DNA of 64,000 nucleotides from Enterococcus hermanniensis. GTDB taxonomy: Bacteria; Bacillota; Bacilli; Lactobacillales; Enterococcaceae. The stretch lies in NCBI RefSeq assembly GCF_001885945.1, contig NZ_JXKQ01000011.1, positions 1 through 64,000 on the forward strand. The letters run 5' to 3'. The notes beneath the pieces are model-generated. The model did not search any database. It saw only the letters and a list, made by a program, of their open reading frames with translations, and was not told where the DNA came from. Position 1 is the first letter of the stretch. Every line of letters starts with the position of its first letter. Below, piece by piece: positions 18,627 to 28,560 of the stretch. Both the position numbers and the translations under genes were made by a program.

Positions 18627-18927
18627 GATTGGTGCAATTGGTGATAAGGACTCTGTCTTGCCTTTCAAGCTTTTTGCTTTTGATCTATTTACACTGAAAG
18701 ATAAAAAATTGATCCGTCAAAAAATTGAAGAGATGGCTCAGAAAGAATACGGAATTATTTATATTACAGAAGAGTTTGCTCAACTTATTCCAGACACGAT
18801 CAAGCGTTATGAGGAGAAAATGATTCCTGCAATCATCCTTATTCCTAATCACCAAGGAACTTTGGGAATTGGTAAATCAATGATTCAAAAACAAGTTGAA
18901 CGAGCAGTCGGACAGAATATTTTATAA
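18616..18927 (+). CDS. ntpG: V-type Na+-ATPase subunit F (NtpG)
   Basis: This 103-aa central-shaft subunit binds NtpD. The Rossmann-like small domain reads [18 protein letters not shown] at the N-terminus, and [19 protein letters not shown] contains the family Y-I-T-E motif. The protein is short but full length for the family. Its start lies within the end of ntpC, which implies coupled translation. Confidence 0.92.
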   Translation: MAHRIGAIGDKDSVLPFKLFAFDLFTLKDKKLIRQKIEEMAQKEYGIIYITEEFAQLIPDTIKRYEEKMIPAIILIPNHQGTLGIGKSMIQKQVERAVGQNIL

Positions 18928-18940
18928 AGGAGTTAATGAC

Positions 18941-20722
18941 TTGCAAGAAGGTAGAATAATAAAAGTTTCTGGTCCCTTAGTATTGGCAGAAAAAATGGAT
19001 CATGCAGCTATTCAAGATATTTGTTATGTAGGAGATCTGGGCGTTATCGGCGAGATCATCGAAATGCGTGGCGATGTTGCGTCAATTCAGGTGTATGAGG
19101 AAACGGCTGGAATTGGTCCAGGAGAACCTGTTAAAACAACTGGTCAAGCTCTTTCGGTTGAATTAGCACCAGGAATCATTTCTCAAATGTTTGATGGGAT
19201 TCAACGACCGTTAGATATGTTTAAAGAACAAACAAACAGTAATTTTTTGAGTCGAGGAGTTCAGATCCCGGCTTTAGACCATAAAAAAAAATGGTGGTTT
19301 GAAGCGATCATCGCAGTGGGGAGTTCTATATCAGCAGGCGATGTTGTGGGAACGGTCCAAGAAACTACGATTATTACACATAAAATCATGGTGCCAAATG
19401 GTATCAAAGGAACACTGAAAAAAGTTACTTCTGGAGAATTTACAATCGATGAAATTGTGTATGTCATTGAAACTGATTCTGGGGTACAAGGATTTTCGAT
19501 GCTTCAAAAATGGCCAGTTCGAAGAGGACGTCCAGTAGCTGAAAAATTAAATCCGGAAGCCCCTATGATTACTGGTCAACGGGTCATCGATACTTTTTTT
19601 CCAGTTGTAAAAGGTGGAGCAGCAGCTGTTCCGGGCCCATTTGGTGCTGGAAAAACTGTTGTTCAACATCAGATTGCGAAATGGGCGGATGTGGATTTAG
19701 TTGTTTATGTAGGATGTGGAGAACGTGGAAATGAAATGACTGATGTATTGAATGAATTTCCTGAATTGATCGATCCAAAGACGGGAGAGTCTTTGATGGA
19801 GCGAACAATCTTGATTGCCAATACTTCTAATATGCCGGTGGCAGCTCGAGAGGCCTCGATTTATACGGGAATCACGATTGCCGAATATTTTCGGGACATG
19901 GGATATAATATCGCAATCATGGCAGATTCTACTTCACGTTGGGCAGAAGCTTTACGAGAAATGAGTGGACGTTTGGAAGAAATGCCAGGTGATGAAGGAT
20001 ACCCAGCTTATTTAGGTAGTCGCTTAGCTGAATATTATGAGCGTTCCGGTCGAGTAGTTGCTTTAGGACGCGATAGGCGGGAAGGATCCATTACAGCTAT
20101 CAGTGCCGTGTCACCATCAGGCGGAGATACTTCTGAACCAGTGACTCAAAATACGTTGCGTGTTGTAAAAGTATTTTGGGGACTAAGTGCTACATTAGCG
20201 CAACAACGCCATTTTCCATCCATTGATTGGTTACAAAGCTATTCGTTGTATTCTTCTGAGATTGGTAAATATTTGGATAATGAGTTGCAAACAAACTGGT
20301 CAAAAATGGTTAGTGAAGGCATGAAAATATTGCAAAAAGAATCCGAGTTGAATGAAATTGTCCGTCTAGTCGGAATCGATTCTTTATCAGAAAAAGATCG
20401 ATTAACTTTGGAAGTCGCTAAATCTTTACGAGAAGATTATTTACAGCAAAATGCATTCGATGATGTTGATACGTTTACTTCTCGCGAAAAGCAATTCAAA
20501 ATGATTACTAATATCTTAACGTTCAATCGAGAATGCCAGCAAGCATTAGAGTTAGGATCGTATCTAAAAGAGTTGATAGAAGGTACTGTTAGTTTACGTG
20601 ATCGAATCGCTCGGAGTAAATATGTTCCGGAATCGGAATTAGAAAAATTAGATCAAATCAATTTGGATATTGTGACTGAGATTCGAGCAATTGTTGCTGA
20701 AGGAGGAATGACCAATGATTAA
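18941..20722 (+). CDS. ntpA: V-type Na+-ATPase catalytic subunit A
   Basis: This catalytic subunit hydrolyses ATP in the A3B3 head. The TTG start at 18941 (AAAGGAG upstream) gives 593 aa, equal to E. hirae NtpA. The P-loop GPFGAGKT spans 232-239 with Lys238. Also seen are the non-homologous insert typical of A subunits (about 110-190), GERGNEM near 261, and the [14 protein letters not shown] segment that contributes to the active site. A longer ATG reading from 18896 would overlap ntpG and lacks a ribosome site. Confidence 0.97.
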   Translation: MQEGRIIKVSGPLVLAEKMDHAAIQDICYVGDLGVIGEIIEMRGDVASIQVYEETAGIGPGEPVKTTGQALSVELAPGIISQMFDGIQRPLDMFKEQTNSNFLSRGVQIPALDHKKKWWFEAIIAVGSSISAGDVVGTVQETTIITHKIMVPNGIKGTLKKVTSGEFTIDEIVYVIETDSGVQGFSMLQKWPVRRGRPVAEKLNPEAPMITGQRVIDTFFPVVKGGAAAVPGPFGAGKTVVQHQIAKWADVDLVVYVGCGERGNEMTDVLNEFPELIDPKTGESLMERTILIANTSNMPVAAREASIYTGITIAEYFRDMGYNIAIMADSTSRWAEALREMSGRLEEMPGDEGYPAYLGSRLAEYYERSGRVVALGRDRREGSITAISAVSPSGGDTSEPVTQNTLRVVKVFWGLSATLAQQRHFPSIDWLQSYSLYSSEIGKYLDNELQTNWSKMVSEGMKILQKESELNEIVRLVGIDSLSEKDRLTLEVAKSLREDYLQQNAFDDVDTFTSREKQFKMITNILTFNRECQQALELGSYLKELIEGTVSLRDRIARSKYVPESELEKLDQINLDIVTEIRAIVAEGGMTND

Positions 20723-22091
20723 AGAATATAAAACAATCAATGAAGTAGTCGGACCTTTGATGGCAATTGATCGAGTTGAGGGAATTAAATACGAAGAATT
20801 ACTTGAGATTCGTTTGAGTAACGGGGAATTACGCCGTGGGCAAGTATTAGAAATTCACGAAGATAAAGCCTTAGTTCAAATTTTTGAAGGAACCAGTGGG
20901 ATCAATTTGAAAGAATCGACAGCCCGTTTCCTAGGTCATCCTTTGGAACTAGCTGTTTCTGAAGATATGGTCGGTCGGGTATTTGATGGTTTGGGTCGTC
21001 CAAAAGATGGTGGGCCAGAAATTCTAGCTGAAAAAAAGCTCGATATTAATGGAGAAGTTATCAATCCGGTTTCACGAGATTATCCGGATGAATTTATTCA
21101 AACAGGCATTTCTGCAATCGATCATTTGAATACCTTGGTCCGTGGTCAGAAGTTACCTGTCTTTTCTGGTTTTGGACTGCCACATAAAGAGTTAGCAGCT
21201 CAAATTGCTCGGCAAGCCACTGTATTGAATCAAGAAGATGATTTTGCGGTGGTATTTGCCGGCATCGGAATTACTTTTGAAGAAGCGGAATTCTTTATGG
21301 AGGATTTTCGTCAAACTGGGGCCATCGATCGTTCGGTAGTCTTTATGAATTTAGCGAATGACCCGGCAATCGAACGAATCGCCACTCCCAGAATGGCCTT
21401 GACAACTGCTGAATATTTGGCGTACGAAAAAGGAATGCATGTCTTAGTTATTATGACGGATATGACAAATTATTGTGAAGCCTTGCGAGAAATTTCAGCG
21501 GCACGTCGAGAAGTTCCCGGTCGTCGGGGCTATCCGGGCTACCTATACACTAATTTAGCAACTTTGTATGAACGAGCCGGACGGATTCGGGGACTAAAAG
21601 GTTCAGTTACACAGATTCCGATTTTGACGATGCCCGAAGATGATAAAACACATCCCATTCCTGATTTAACGGGTTATATTACGGAAGGTCAAATTATTTT
21701 ATCTCGCGAATTGGATAAAAATGGGATTCAGCCGCCGATCGACGTGTTACCATCTCTTTCTCGCTTAAAAGATAAAGGTACCGGTGAAGGCAAAACACGG
21801 AAAGATCACGCACCGACGATGAATCAATTATTTGCGGCTTATGCTCAAGGAAAACAAGCAAAAGAGTTAGCGATAGTATTAGGAGAATCTGCTCTGTCTG
21901 ATACGGATAAAATCTATGCTAAATTTGCTGAACGCTTTGAAGAAGAATATGTCAATCAAGGATTCTATGAAAATCGCTCGATAGATGAAACATTAGATCT
22001 TGGATGGAAGTTATTGATGATGTTGCCACGCACAGAATTGAAACGAATCAAAGACGAAATGTTGGATGAGCATTTGACAGAAGGTATTTAA
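20715..22091 (+). CDS. ntpB: V-type Na+-ATPase subunit B
   Basis: This non-catalytic nucleotide-site partner of NtpA has 458 aa. It has no Walker A motif (the equivalent segment is [18 protein letters not shown]), as expected for B subunits. It carries the conserved [15 protein letters not shown] and [21 protein letters not shown] segments; the Arg of the latter completes the catalytic site at the A-B interface. It overlaps the ntpA end by 8 bp. Confidence 0.97.
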   Translation: MIKEYKTINEVVGPLMAIDRVEGIKYEELLEIRLSNGELRRGQVLEIHEDKALVQIFEGTSGINLKESTARFLGHPLELAVSEDMVGRVFDGLGRPKDGGPEILAEKKLDINGEVINPVSRDYPDEFIQTGISAIDHLNTLVRGQKLPVFSGFGLPHKELAAQIARQATVLNQEDDFAVVFAGIGITFEEAEFFMEDFRQTGAIDRSVVFMNLANDPAIERIATPRMALTTAEYLAYEKGMHVLVIMTDMTNYCEALREISAARREVPGRRGYPGYLYTNLATLYERAGRIRGLKGSVTQIPILTMPEDDKTHPIPDLTGYITEGQIILSRELDKNGIQPPIDVLPSLSRLKDKGTGEGKTRKDHAPTMNQLFAAYAQGKQAKELAIVLGESALSDTDKIYAKFAERFEEEYVNQGFYENRSIDETLDLGWKLLMMLPRTELKRIKDEMLDEHLTEGI

Positions 22092-22094
22092 ACT

Positions 22095-22730
22095 ATGGTG
22101 AAATTGAATGTTAATCCAACGAGAATGGAGCTTACCCGGCTAAAAAAGCAGTTAAATACAGCCAGTCGAGGTCATAAACTCTTAAAAGATAAACAAGATG
22201 AACTTATGCGCCGTTTTATTCAACTGATCAAAAAAAATAATCAGCTGCGAACTGAGGTAGAAGGGGCTTTGCAGCAAGCAATGCAAAATTTTTCAATGGC
22301 GGACGCATTATTAAGTGATAAATATATCGAGGAATTGGTTGCTGTTCCGAAAGAACGGGTGACTCTCGATGTGGTCGAACAAGATATCCTAAGTGTAAAA
22401 GTCCCCATCATGCATTTTAATTACGAACGCGCATTAGCTGATGGGCCATTAGAATATGGTTTTCTGAATTCTAATGATGAGTTAGATCAAAGCATCCAAA
22501 AGTTTACTGAAGTTTTACCAAAGTTATTAAAACTTACGGAAATCGAAAAAACGTGTCAGCTAATGGCAAAAGAAATCGAAAAAACTCGCCGAAGAGTCAA
22601 TGCCTTAGAATATCTAACGATTCCCCAACTAGAAGAAACGATTTATTTTATTCAAATGAAATTAGAAGAAAATGAGCGAGCAGAAGTAATACGAATGATC
22701 AAAGTAAAAAACATGGGAACTACTTTATAG
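22095..22730 (+). CDS. ntpD: V-type Na+-ATPase subunit D (central shaft)
   Basis: This 211-aa rotor shaft subunit has two long antiparallel helices at its N- and C-termini. [17 protein letters not shown] at the start and [18 protein letters not shown] (about 175-192) are family signatures. Its stop is inside the terminator stem. The E. hirae operon continues with ntpH and ntpJ; here transcription ends and the next gene is on the other strand. Confidence 0.95.
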   Translation: MVKLNVNPTRMELTRLKKQLNTASRGHKLLKDKQDELMRRFIQLIKKNNQLRTEVEGALQQAMQNFSMADALLSDKYIEELVAVPKERVTLDVVEQDILSVKVPIMHFNYERALADGPLEYGFLNSNDELDQSIQKFTEVLPKLLKLTEIEKTCQLMAKEIEKTRRRVNALEYLTIPQLEETIYFIQMKLEENERAEVIRMIKVKNMGTTL

Positions 22731-22748
22731 TAGCCCCATGTTTTTTTA
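22711..22748 (+). terminator. Terminator of the ntp operon
   Basis: ACATGGG-AA-CTACT pairs with AGTAG-C-CCCATGT around TTAT, followed by seven T residues. It overlaps the ntpD stop codon. It could also serve the convergent glyoxalase gene weakly. Confidence 0.8.
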
Positions 22749-23114
22749 GCGGATAACTTCGATTTTGTAACCATCTGGATCGGTAATAAAGTAATATGAA
22801 GGATCTGTTCCTGGTAGACCTTTCAAGTCAGTTACTGTGAAACCTTTTGCTTTGTGTTGTTCCTGAAGGGTTTCAAGATTTTCTGCTTTGATCGCAATAT
22901 GACCATAGCCATCACCTAAATCGTAAGCTGCATGATCATAATTATAAGTAAGCTCTAATTCATAGCCATCACCAGGTAAGGTTAAATAAACTAACGTGAA
23001 TTTTGAATCGGGGAAATCACGACGACGTGATTCTTCAAAATCAAAAGCTTCTTGATAAAATTTTACTGACGTGTCTAAATCTTTTACTCGGACACAAGTG
23101 TGAGCCATTTTCAT
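22746..23114 (-). CDS. gloA: Lactoylglutathione lyase / glyoxalase I family protein
   Basis: This 122-aa single-domain VOC metalloenzyme carries two beta-alpha-beta-beta-beta units. Metal-ligand candidates are His in MAHTCVRV, Glu in YELELTYN, His in YGHIAIKA and Glu in GYKIEVIR, the glyoxalase I set. It detoxifies methylglyoxal in family members. Enterococci are not known to make much glutathione by the usual route, so the thiol partner is uncertain. It is monocistronic and convergent with ntpD. Start ATG at 23114 has AGGAAGGA 10 nt upstream. Confidence 0.85.
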   Translation of the reverse strand: MKMAHTCVRVKDLDTSVKFYQEAFDFEESRRRDFPDSKFTLVYLTLPGDGYELELTYNYDHAAYDLGDGYGHIAIKAENLETLQEQHKAKGFTVTDLKGLPGTDPSYYFITDPDGYKIEVIR

Positions 23115-23252
23115 TTCTGAATCATCCTTCCTAAATGTACTATAGGTATCATATCATAAAAAAATTATTTCTAAGCTTTTATGCTCAGTGGTTGTTTATG
23201 AGTTTTTTTTAATGTAAACTAACGTATAAATATATTTTGTAGGAGGTTACCA

Positions 23253-23699
23253 ATGATCCAAGTATTTGGCACAAAAGAAACTGGAAAAAATTATCAAGCA
23301 CGTTATGCCGCTTATGCAATTTTAATAAACGATGCGCAGCAAATTGCATTAGTACAAGCTCCTAATGGTGCCTATTTCTTACCCGGAGGAGAGATCGAGG
23401 GAATAGAAACGAAAGAAGAAGCCATTGAGCGAGAAATGCTTGAAGAATTAGGTTTTGAAGTGGTATTAGCTGAGTACTTAGGGCAAGCGGACGAATATTT
23501 TTATTCACGCCATCGGGATACGTATTTTTATAATCCAGGCTATTTCTATGCGACCAAAAGCTGGACTAAAGTTTCGGAACCGTTAGAAGAAGGAAACCAA
23601 AGAAGTTGGGTATCTCCAGAAGAAGCAATTGTATTATTAAAACGCGGTAGTCATAGATGGGCCGTAAAAGAATGGACAGCCAAAAACCTCTCTAAATAA
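23253..23699 (+). CDS. Nudix hydrolase
   Basis: This 148-aa protein contains a full Nudix box: G-x5-E-x7-REMLEELGF (about residues 48-70), so it should be a Mg2+-dependent diphosphohydrolase. The N-terminal QARYAAYAILIND strand and YFLPGGEIEG segment are as in MutT/YjhB-type enzymes. Substrate not predictable. GGAGG lies 9 nt before the ATG. It converges on the HD-domain gene with a shared terminator. Confidence 0.85.
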   Translation: MIQVFGTKETGKNYQARYAAYAILINDAQQIALVQAPNGAYFLPGGEIEGIETKEEAIEREMLEELGFEVVLAEYLGQADEYFYSRHRDTYFYNPGYFYATKSWTKVSEPLEEGNQRSWVSPEEAIVLLKRGSHRWAVKEWTAKNLSK

Positions 23700-23715
23700 A
23701 TTAGAAAGGTTTTTT
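23682..23715. terminator. Shared terminator between Nudix and HD genes
   Basis: AAAAACCTCTCTAA pairs with TTAGAAAGGTTTTT with one mismatch, flanked by A and T runs on both sides. Confidence 0.7.
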
Positions 23716-23718
23716 ATT

Positions 23719-25068
23719 TTATTCAATTAATTCACCATTGCGGACATGCTTAGCAAAAGTTTGATAATAATCTTCAAAGAGATCGGAATTCAAACCATTT
23801 TGCTGTGTCATTTCTTTTGGATAATAAAAGCGGATATCGCCTTGCCCTTGGCCAGTTAAAGCAGCAACCAATTGACTTGCCTTGGAGAGTTCAATCAATG
23901 TACCGTCTTTTTGCATGAGCTCGATCTGTGTTCGATGGCTGCCTTTTTCAGGGTGATAAAGGTCATAAGGTAAATCATAACTTGAATTGATTGCTGTATA
24001 ATAACGAGGATTGAATCCCGCTTTTTCAACTAATGATTTTAATTTGATCAACAACGGATTCTCACTAGAATCGACAAGAATGGATTTCAAAGGTTTACGA
24101 TTTAAGAACCGTGATGCTAAATCACTTAAAATCAAATCTTGTTCATCAATCCATTGTGAGAAGTAAGTGTTCAATACACCATCGTCTAATTTTAAATAAT
24201 CTCCTAATGAGAAGTCTTCCTTCAAAAAAGGAATCAATAATTGTGAATGGAGCGAGAAAAGCTCGGTATCTTCTTGGTATAATTCATGAGCACGATCTAA
24301 AAGATGTTCTAAAAGGACTTCCATGCTGCGAGACACAGGATGGAAATAAACTTGGACATACATTTGGTAACGACTGACGATGTAATCTTCCACAGCATGC
24401 ATGCCGTTCATCGCAAACGCAATCCCACCTTCATAAGGACGAATGACTCGTAAGATACGCGTTAAATCAAACGTTCCATATTCAGTTCCAGTGAAATACG
24501 CGTCTCGTAATAAATAATCCATCCGGTCAGCATCGATCTGGCTAGAAATCATTTGAACGACTTGAGGATTTGGATACGTTTTGGTGATAACACTGGCCAC
24601 TTTTTCGGGAAAACCTTCTTCAACATTGTTTAAAATTTGAAAAACTTCGGTTTCTGGCGAGGTAATGATCGCAACAGTCAAAGCCTCATGATCTGTATGG
24701 AAAATATGTTCAAAGGTATGTGAATAAGGGCCATGACCGACATCGTGCAATAATGCGGCACACAATGCCACCAAACGATGTGAGTCATCCCAACCGTCTT
24801 TCCCTAATTTTTCTTGGGAATAATTTCGCTTGAAGATATCACAAATTCTACGGGTGATCTCATAAACACCTAATGAATGAGAAAAGCGACTATGCTCAGC
24901 TCCGTGAAACGTGTAAGAAGTCGTTCCTAACTGTTTAACACGACGTAGGCGTTGGACTTCTTTTGAATTAATCAAATCTAAAATGACTTGATGTTGAACG
25001 TGGATATAGTTATGGACAGGATCACGAAAGACCTTTTCCAATGGCAGCATTTGATATTTATAACTCAT
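23719..25068 (-). CDS. HD-domain phosphohydrolase (YwfO-like)
   Basis: This 449-aa protein carries an N-terminal HD domain with metal ligands in HSRFSHSLGVYE, LLHDVGHGPYSHTFEH and a later Asp in QIDADRMDYLLRDAYF. This is the dNTPase-like subfamily to which B. subtilis YwfO and E. faecalis EF1143 (a dNTP triphosphohydrolase) belong; that assignment is by recollection. It overlaps lipL by 11 bp and is translated with it. A C-terminal helical region (about 250-449) probably mediates oligomerisation. Confidence 0.85.
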   Translation of the reverse strand: MSYKYQMLPLEKVFRDPVHNYIHVQHQVILDLINSKEVQRLRRVKQLGTTSYTFHGAEHSRFSHSLGVYEITRRICDIFKRNYSQEKLGKDGWDDSHRLVALCAALLHDVGHGPYSHTFEHIFHTDHEALTVAIITSPETEVFQILNNVEEGFPEKVASVITKTYPNPQVVQMISSQIDADRMDYLLRDAYFTGTEYGTFDLTRILRVIRPYEGGIAFAMNGMHAVEDYIVSRYQMYVQVYFHPVSRSMEVLLEHLLDRAHELYQEDTELFSLHSQLLIPFLKEDFSLGDYLKLDDGVLNTYFSQWIDEQDLILSDLASRFLNRKPLKSILVDSSENPLLIKLKSLVEKAGFNPRYYTAINSSYDLPYDLYHPEKGSHRTQIELMQKDGTLIELSKASQLVAALTGQGQGDIRFYYPKEMTQQNGLNSDLFEDYYQTFAKHVRNGELIE

Positions 25069-25867
25069 GGAGCACCTCCTGAATAGCCAAGTTGCGTTGT
25101 TTCATGTTTTCTATGCGTCGTTGGTATTCTTCTAGTTGATAAAATATAGATAATGAATCGGTTTCTTCTTGGTAAGGCATGACTTGTAATAATTCTTTTT
25201 TGACGGATTCGATAGTTACTGAAAAGGAAGCTACGTCAGCCAGAGTTGTCATGCTGTCAGGATGGACGGGTGGATAATCTTGCCCGAATCGTTCTTTTAG
25301 TCCACTTTGATAAAAAGAACGAACGATCTCACCACGTGTTTTTTGATCCCCAGTCACACTGAGATACATCATGATCGCAACACCTTCTTTGACCCGTCGT
25401 TGAGCAATGCCTGCAATTTTTTTACCGTTGATTGAAAGATCGAATTTGCCTGGACAATAAGAATCAGCTATTTCCCCAACTGTGATGTTGAATTGGCCAA
25501 AGCTTGTTTTTTTCAACCAGTCTACCATCGCTTGATACCCATCATCAATGGATAGTTCAGCGGTTGTATTTTTTGGTAAAATCAATGAGACGTTCAGAAT
25601 GCCACTATCATTGATAACACCTAGACCACCGGCATTCCTTAATAATAAGCGATAGTTTTGTTGTTGAACAGTCTCTAAAGCTTCGGCAAAATAAGTTACT
25701 CGGCTGTCTTTCATTCCCAAAATCAAGGTATCTGGTAATTGCCAAAAATGAATAATAGGTTGATTATGATCACCGCTATATTCGGTTAAAACATCCGTTA
25801 GGGCAAATGGATTATATAAGTCCTGCTCAGCAATCATTTTCTGATCAAATAATAAAGCTGTGTTCAT
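25058..25867 (-). CDS. lipL: Octanoyl-[GcvH]:protein N-octanoyltransferase
   Basis: This 269-aa protein of the biotin/lipoate ligase fold matches the LipL (YwfL) amidotransferase of Bacilli. That enzyme moves octanoyl/lipoyl groups from GcvH to E2 subunits. The motif RNAGGLGVINDSGILNVS and the Cys-containing segment SYCPGKFDLSINGKKIAGIAQRR (nucleophilic Cys about 149, conserved Lys) are present. It is upstream of the ywfO-like gene in one transcript, the same pair order as in B. subtilis. An LplA-type scavenging role is the alternative. Confidence 0.82.
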   Translation of the reverse strand: MNTALLFDQKMIAEQDLYNPFALTDVLTEYSGDHNQPIIHFWQLPDTLILGMKDSRVTYFAEALETVQQQNYRLLLRNAGGLGVINDSGILNVSLILPKNTTAELSIDDGYQAMVDWLKKTSFGQFNITVGEIADSYCPGKFDLSINGKKIAGIAQRRVKEGVAIMMYLSVTGDQKTRGEIVRSFYQSGLKERFGQDYPPVHPDSMTTLADVASFSVTIESVKKELLQVMPYQEETDSLSIFYQLEEYQRRIENMKQRNLAIQEVLHEL

Positions 25868-26009
25868 TCAAGCACCCTCTCACTTTCTAATTCCTTTCTA
25901 TTATAAACAAAAAAAGATCAATGAGATAACTAAGCCGCTCAAAAAGCAGAAGTAGTTGACAAAAGAATGAAAAGTATGAAAAATAAAGACTGGAAGGAGT
26001 GGAAGCTCT

Positions 26010-26444
26010 GTGAATATTAAAGATGGAATTCCGGCAAAAATTAAAGTACAAACGAAAGTCACGCAAAATAATGAGACTGAAAATTTCGTGTTTGATCTTC
26101 CTGGTCAAGTCGTTCAAATGGGAGATACCTTGTACATTCGTTACAAAGAAGTTCAACCTGATGGTCAAGAAGTACCGGTAACAGTTAAAGTCACCCCCGA
26201 TTCACAAGTTCAATTGATTCGTGTAGGTGAGTCTAGAATGCGGATGCGCTTTGCTTACCGTGAAAAAATGGAGACCAATTATAAAACACCGTATGGAATG
26301 TTTATCATTTCTACGTATGCACAAAATCTTCATGTGACACTGAAGGATCGGCCGTTTTCAGGCGTGATCAACATCGACTATGCCTTGTATATGAAAGAAG
26401 AAAAAATCGGCGATTATCAGTTAGTTTTAGAATTTACGACTTAA
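26010..26444 (+). CDS. DUF1934 family protein (YwiB-like)
   Basis: This 144-aa beta-rich (calycin-like) protein belongs to the DUF1934/YwiB family. IRVGESRMRMRFAYREKMETNYKTPYG is the recognisable core and LVLEFTT the end. Function is unknown; in Bacilli it sits beside argS or rpoE, and here it is 73 bp upstream of rpoE. The GTG start at 26010 follows GGAAGGAG by 9-10 nt. Confidence 0.8.
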   Translation: MNIKDGIPAKIKVQTKVTQNNETENFVFDLPGQVVQMGDTLYIRYKEVQPDGQEVPVTVKVTPDSQVQLIRVGESRMRMRFAYREKMETNYKTPYGMFIISTYAQNLHVTLKDRPFSGVINIDYALYMKEEKIGDYQLVLEFTT

Positions 26445-26517
26445 GTAGAATAAAGATTTGCTTTTTAGCTTTTGATTTTGTATGATAAGGAGTAGACTTT
26501 GAAAGGACGTGTCATAC

Positions 26518-27126
26518 TTGAAACTTAGTATTTTTGATGGTTTAAACAAGGATGAATTATCAATGATTGAAGTGGCACACGCAATTCTGGAAGAACGCGC
26601 AGATGTAATGGATTTTTCTGATTTAGTCAATCAAATCCAAAACTATCTTGGCAAATCAGACAGTGAGATTCGTGATGCATTAGCACAGTTTTATACCGAT
26701 TTGAATATTGATGGAAGTTTTATTTCTCTAGGCGATAATCGCTGGGGATTACGTTCATGGTACGCAATTGACTCAATCGATGAAGAAGTAAACCATGGCT
26801 TAGAAGATGAAGAAGAAGACAAACCACGTCGTAAAAAACGTAAAAAAGTCAATGCCTTTATCAATGGCGATGACGATGCCATCGATTACAACGATGACGA
26901 TCCAGAAGATGCGGATCTATTGGCAGACGACGATGACGATGACATCGACGATGATGATGATGATGACGATGATGAAATCGCAGCATACAATACAGATCTT
27001 CACGAAATTGGCGCCGATACAAATGAGGATGACGAAGAAGTTGTTCCTGGCGGAATCGAAGATGACTTAAGCGTGATCGACGACGATGATGAATTTGACG
27101 ACGATGAAGAAGACGAAGGAGAGTAG
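26518..27126 (+). CDS. rpoE: RNA polymerase delta subunit
   Basis: Delta is the Gram-positive RNA polymerase subunit that speeds core recycling and alters promoter selectivity. The TTG start at 26518 gives [24 protein letters not shown], the family N-terminus, with AAAGGA 10 nt upstream; a GTG at 26509 is too close to that site. The HARE-HTH domain occupies about 1-85, followed by a basic patch (KPRRKKRKK, about 100-108). A disordered Asp/Glu tail of about 90 residues includes a run of nine Asp (about 142-150). The GAT/GAC repeats are a possible slippage site. Confidence 0.95.
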   Translation: MKLSIFDGLNKDELSMIEVAHAILEERADVMDFSDLVNQIQNYLGKSDSEIRDALAQFYTDLNIDGSFISLGDNRWGLRSWYAIDSIDEEVNHGLEDEEEDKPRRKKRKKVNAFINGDDDAIDYNDDDPEDADLLADDDDDDIDDDDDDDDDEIAAYNTDLHEIGADTNEDDEEVVPGGIEDDLSVIDDDDEFDDDEEDEGE

Positions 27127-27152
27127 ATCATTTGATCTATTCTTTTTTTTGT
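27121..27152 (+). terminator. Terminator of rpoE
   Basis: GAGTAGATCA pairs with TGATCTATTC (one G-U), followed by eight T residues. The rpoE stop is inside the stem, so pyrG is not co-transcribed from here. Confidence 0.8.
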
Positions 27153-27254
27153 GTTTAAGAGTAGCTCTAACTTTTTTTGTAAGGGCTACCTTTTGTTCTT
27201 TTATTAAAAAAACGATACTATTAAAATAAGCGAAGTGAATGAAAGGTGGTCATT

Positions 27255-28514
27255 ATGGAAAAAGTCCCTGAAATAAAAATCAAATTGACAGATATCAGTG
27301 AGCGTTTGGATGAAGGATATCTACTTTTAACTGAATTACGTAAAGAAGCGGATGCACCAGTAGTAAAAGCTCGTTTACTGAACAAAGAAGTCATTGCAGT
27401 TTACGGGAAAGATGCGGCACAGACATTTTATGATCCTGCAAATTTCAGACGCAAAGGCGCGATGCCAAAGCTAGTATTAAAAACGCTATTTGGAGAAGAG
27501 GGCGTTCAAACATTAGATGAAAAGGAACATAGTCAACGAAAAAAAGTGTTTATGGATCTAATGACGCCGAAGCGGATGGAAGACTATCATCGGATTGTTG
27601 ACCGGACACTTACAGAAAAAATGGCGCATCTGCAAGGTGAATTTGAATTATTCGATCTAGCAAAAGATGTGTTGTTCCGCTCGATTTGCGAGTGGTCGGG
27701 TATTGATTTGACTAAGATGAGTGAACGAGAGACCAATCAAGTAGCAGAATATCAAATTTCGATGATTAGTTCTGCTGTTACTAATCCGACAACTCATATC
27801 AAAGGAATAGAAAATCGTAAAAAATCAGAAAAATGGGCGCAATCATTGATTGAAGAAGCACGAATCAATCCGGTTGCTGGCAAAGAAAATGTGGCCCTTT
27901 ATGCGTTTGCTAATGCGAAGGATACTAAGGGGGAGCTGTTGCCAATCGAGGTTGCTGCAGTCGAATTATTGAATATTATTCGACCAACAGTCGCGCTGAC
28001 TGTCTGGATCGCATTGATGGGTCATGCCTTATTTAGCCGTCCGGATATTTATCAACGATTGCAGGCAGAATTTGATACATTACAAGATTCGTTTATTCAA
28101 GAAATGCGTCGGTATTACCCATTTTTCCCAATGATACCAGCATTTGCTAAAAAAGATGTCACAATCGATGGGTACCTGATCCCTGAAGATAGTTGGGTCG
28201 TTTTAGATCTTTATGGAACAAACCATGATGCGCGAACGGTTGAAACGCCAGACGTTTTTCGCATCTCACGGTATGTAGGAAAAGAAAAACAGATTTCCTA
28301 TGATGAAGAATATGAAATGATCGCACAAGGTGGTGGGCAGTTCGAAGCGATGCATCGTTGTGCTGGCGAATGGATCACTTTGCATGCCTTACGAGTCTTT
28401 TCAGACCAGTTAGTGAATAAGTATGAATTTTCGGTTCCAGAACAAGATTGGACGATCCCGATGAATCAATTCCCGACTTATCCAAACAGCAAAGCAAAAC
28501 TTTATAAGAAATAA
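27255..28514 (+). CDS. CYP152-type cytochrome P450 (peroxygenase)
   Basis: This 419-aa protein resembles B. subtilis P450BSbeta (YbdT/CypC), a fatty-acid hydroxylase/decarboxylase that uses H2O2 directly. The heme-ligand segment HRCAGEWITLHALRVF puts the Cys ligand near residue 376. The CYP152-specific Arg-Pro pair in the distal helix appears as LLNIIRPTVAL (about 243-253), which binds the fatty-acid carboxylate. The ATG at 27255 is preferred over a GTG at 27246 because GAAAGG lies upstream. No redox partner gene is nearby, as expected for a peroxygenase. Heme would have to be imported, since enterococci are not known to make it. Confidence 0.9.
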   Translation: MEKVPEIKIKLTDISERLDEGYLLLTELRKEADAPVVKARLLNKEVIAVYGKDAAQTFYDPANFRRKGAMPKLVLKTLFGEEGVQTLDEKEHSQRKKVFMDLMTPKRMEDYHRIVDRTLTEKMAHLQGEFELFDLAKDVLFRSICEWSGIDLTKMSERETNQVAEYQISMISSAVTNPTTHIKGIENRKKSEKWAQSLIEEARINPVAGKENVALYAFANAKDTKGELLPIEVAAVELLNIIRPTVALTVWIALMGHALFSRPDIYQRLQAEFDTLQDSFIQEMRRYYPFFPMIPAFAKKDVTIDGYLIPEDSWVVLDLYGTNHDARTVETPDVFRISRYVGKEKQISYDEEYEMIAQGGGQFEAMHRCAGEWITLHALRVFSDQLVNKYEFSVPEQDWTIPMNQFPTYPNSKAKLYKK

Positions 28515-28517
28515 AAG

Positions 28518-28560
28518 GAGTGGCAGCAGATGAGAATAACGATCTGTTGCCGCTCTTTTT
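28518..28560. terminator. Bidirectional terminator between P450 and merR genes
   Basis: GAGTGGCAGCAGAT pairs with ATCTGTTGCCGCTC around a 10-nt loop, flanked by T and A runs. Confidence 0.8.

Noticed and set aside
26807-27070. Met/Thr-rich frame overlapping the acidic tail of rpoE
   Set aside because: It is the GAT/GAC repeat of rpoE read in another frame, with no ribosome site.
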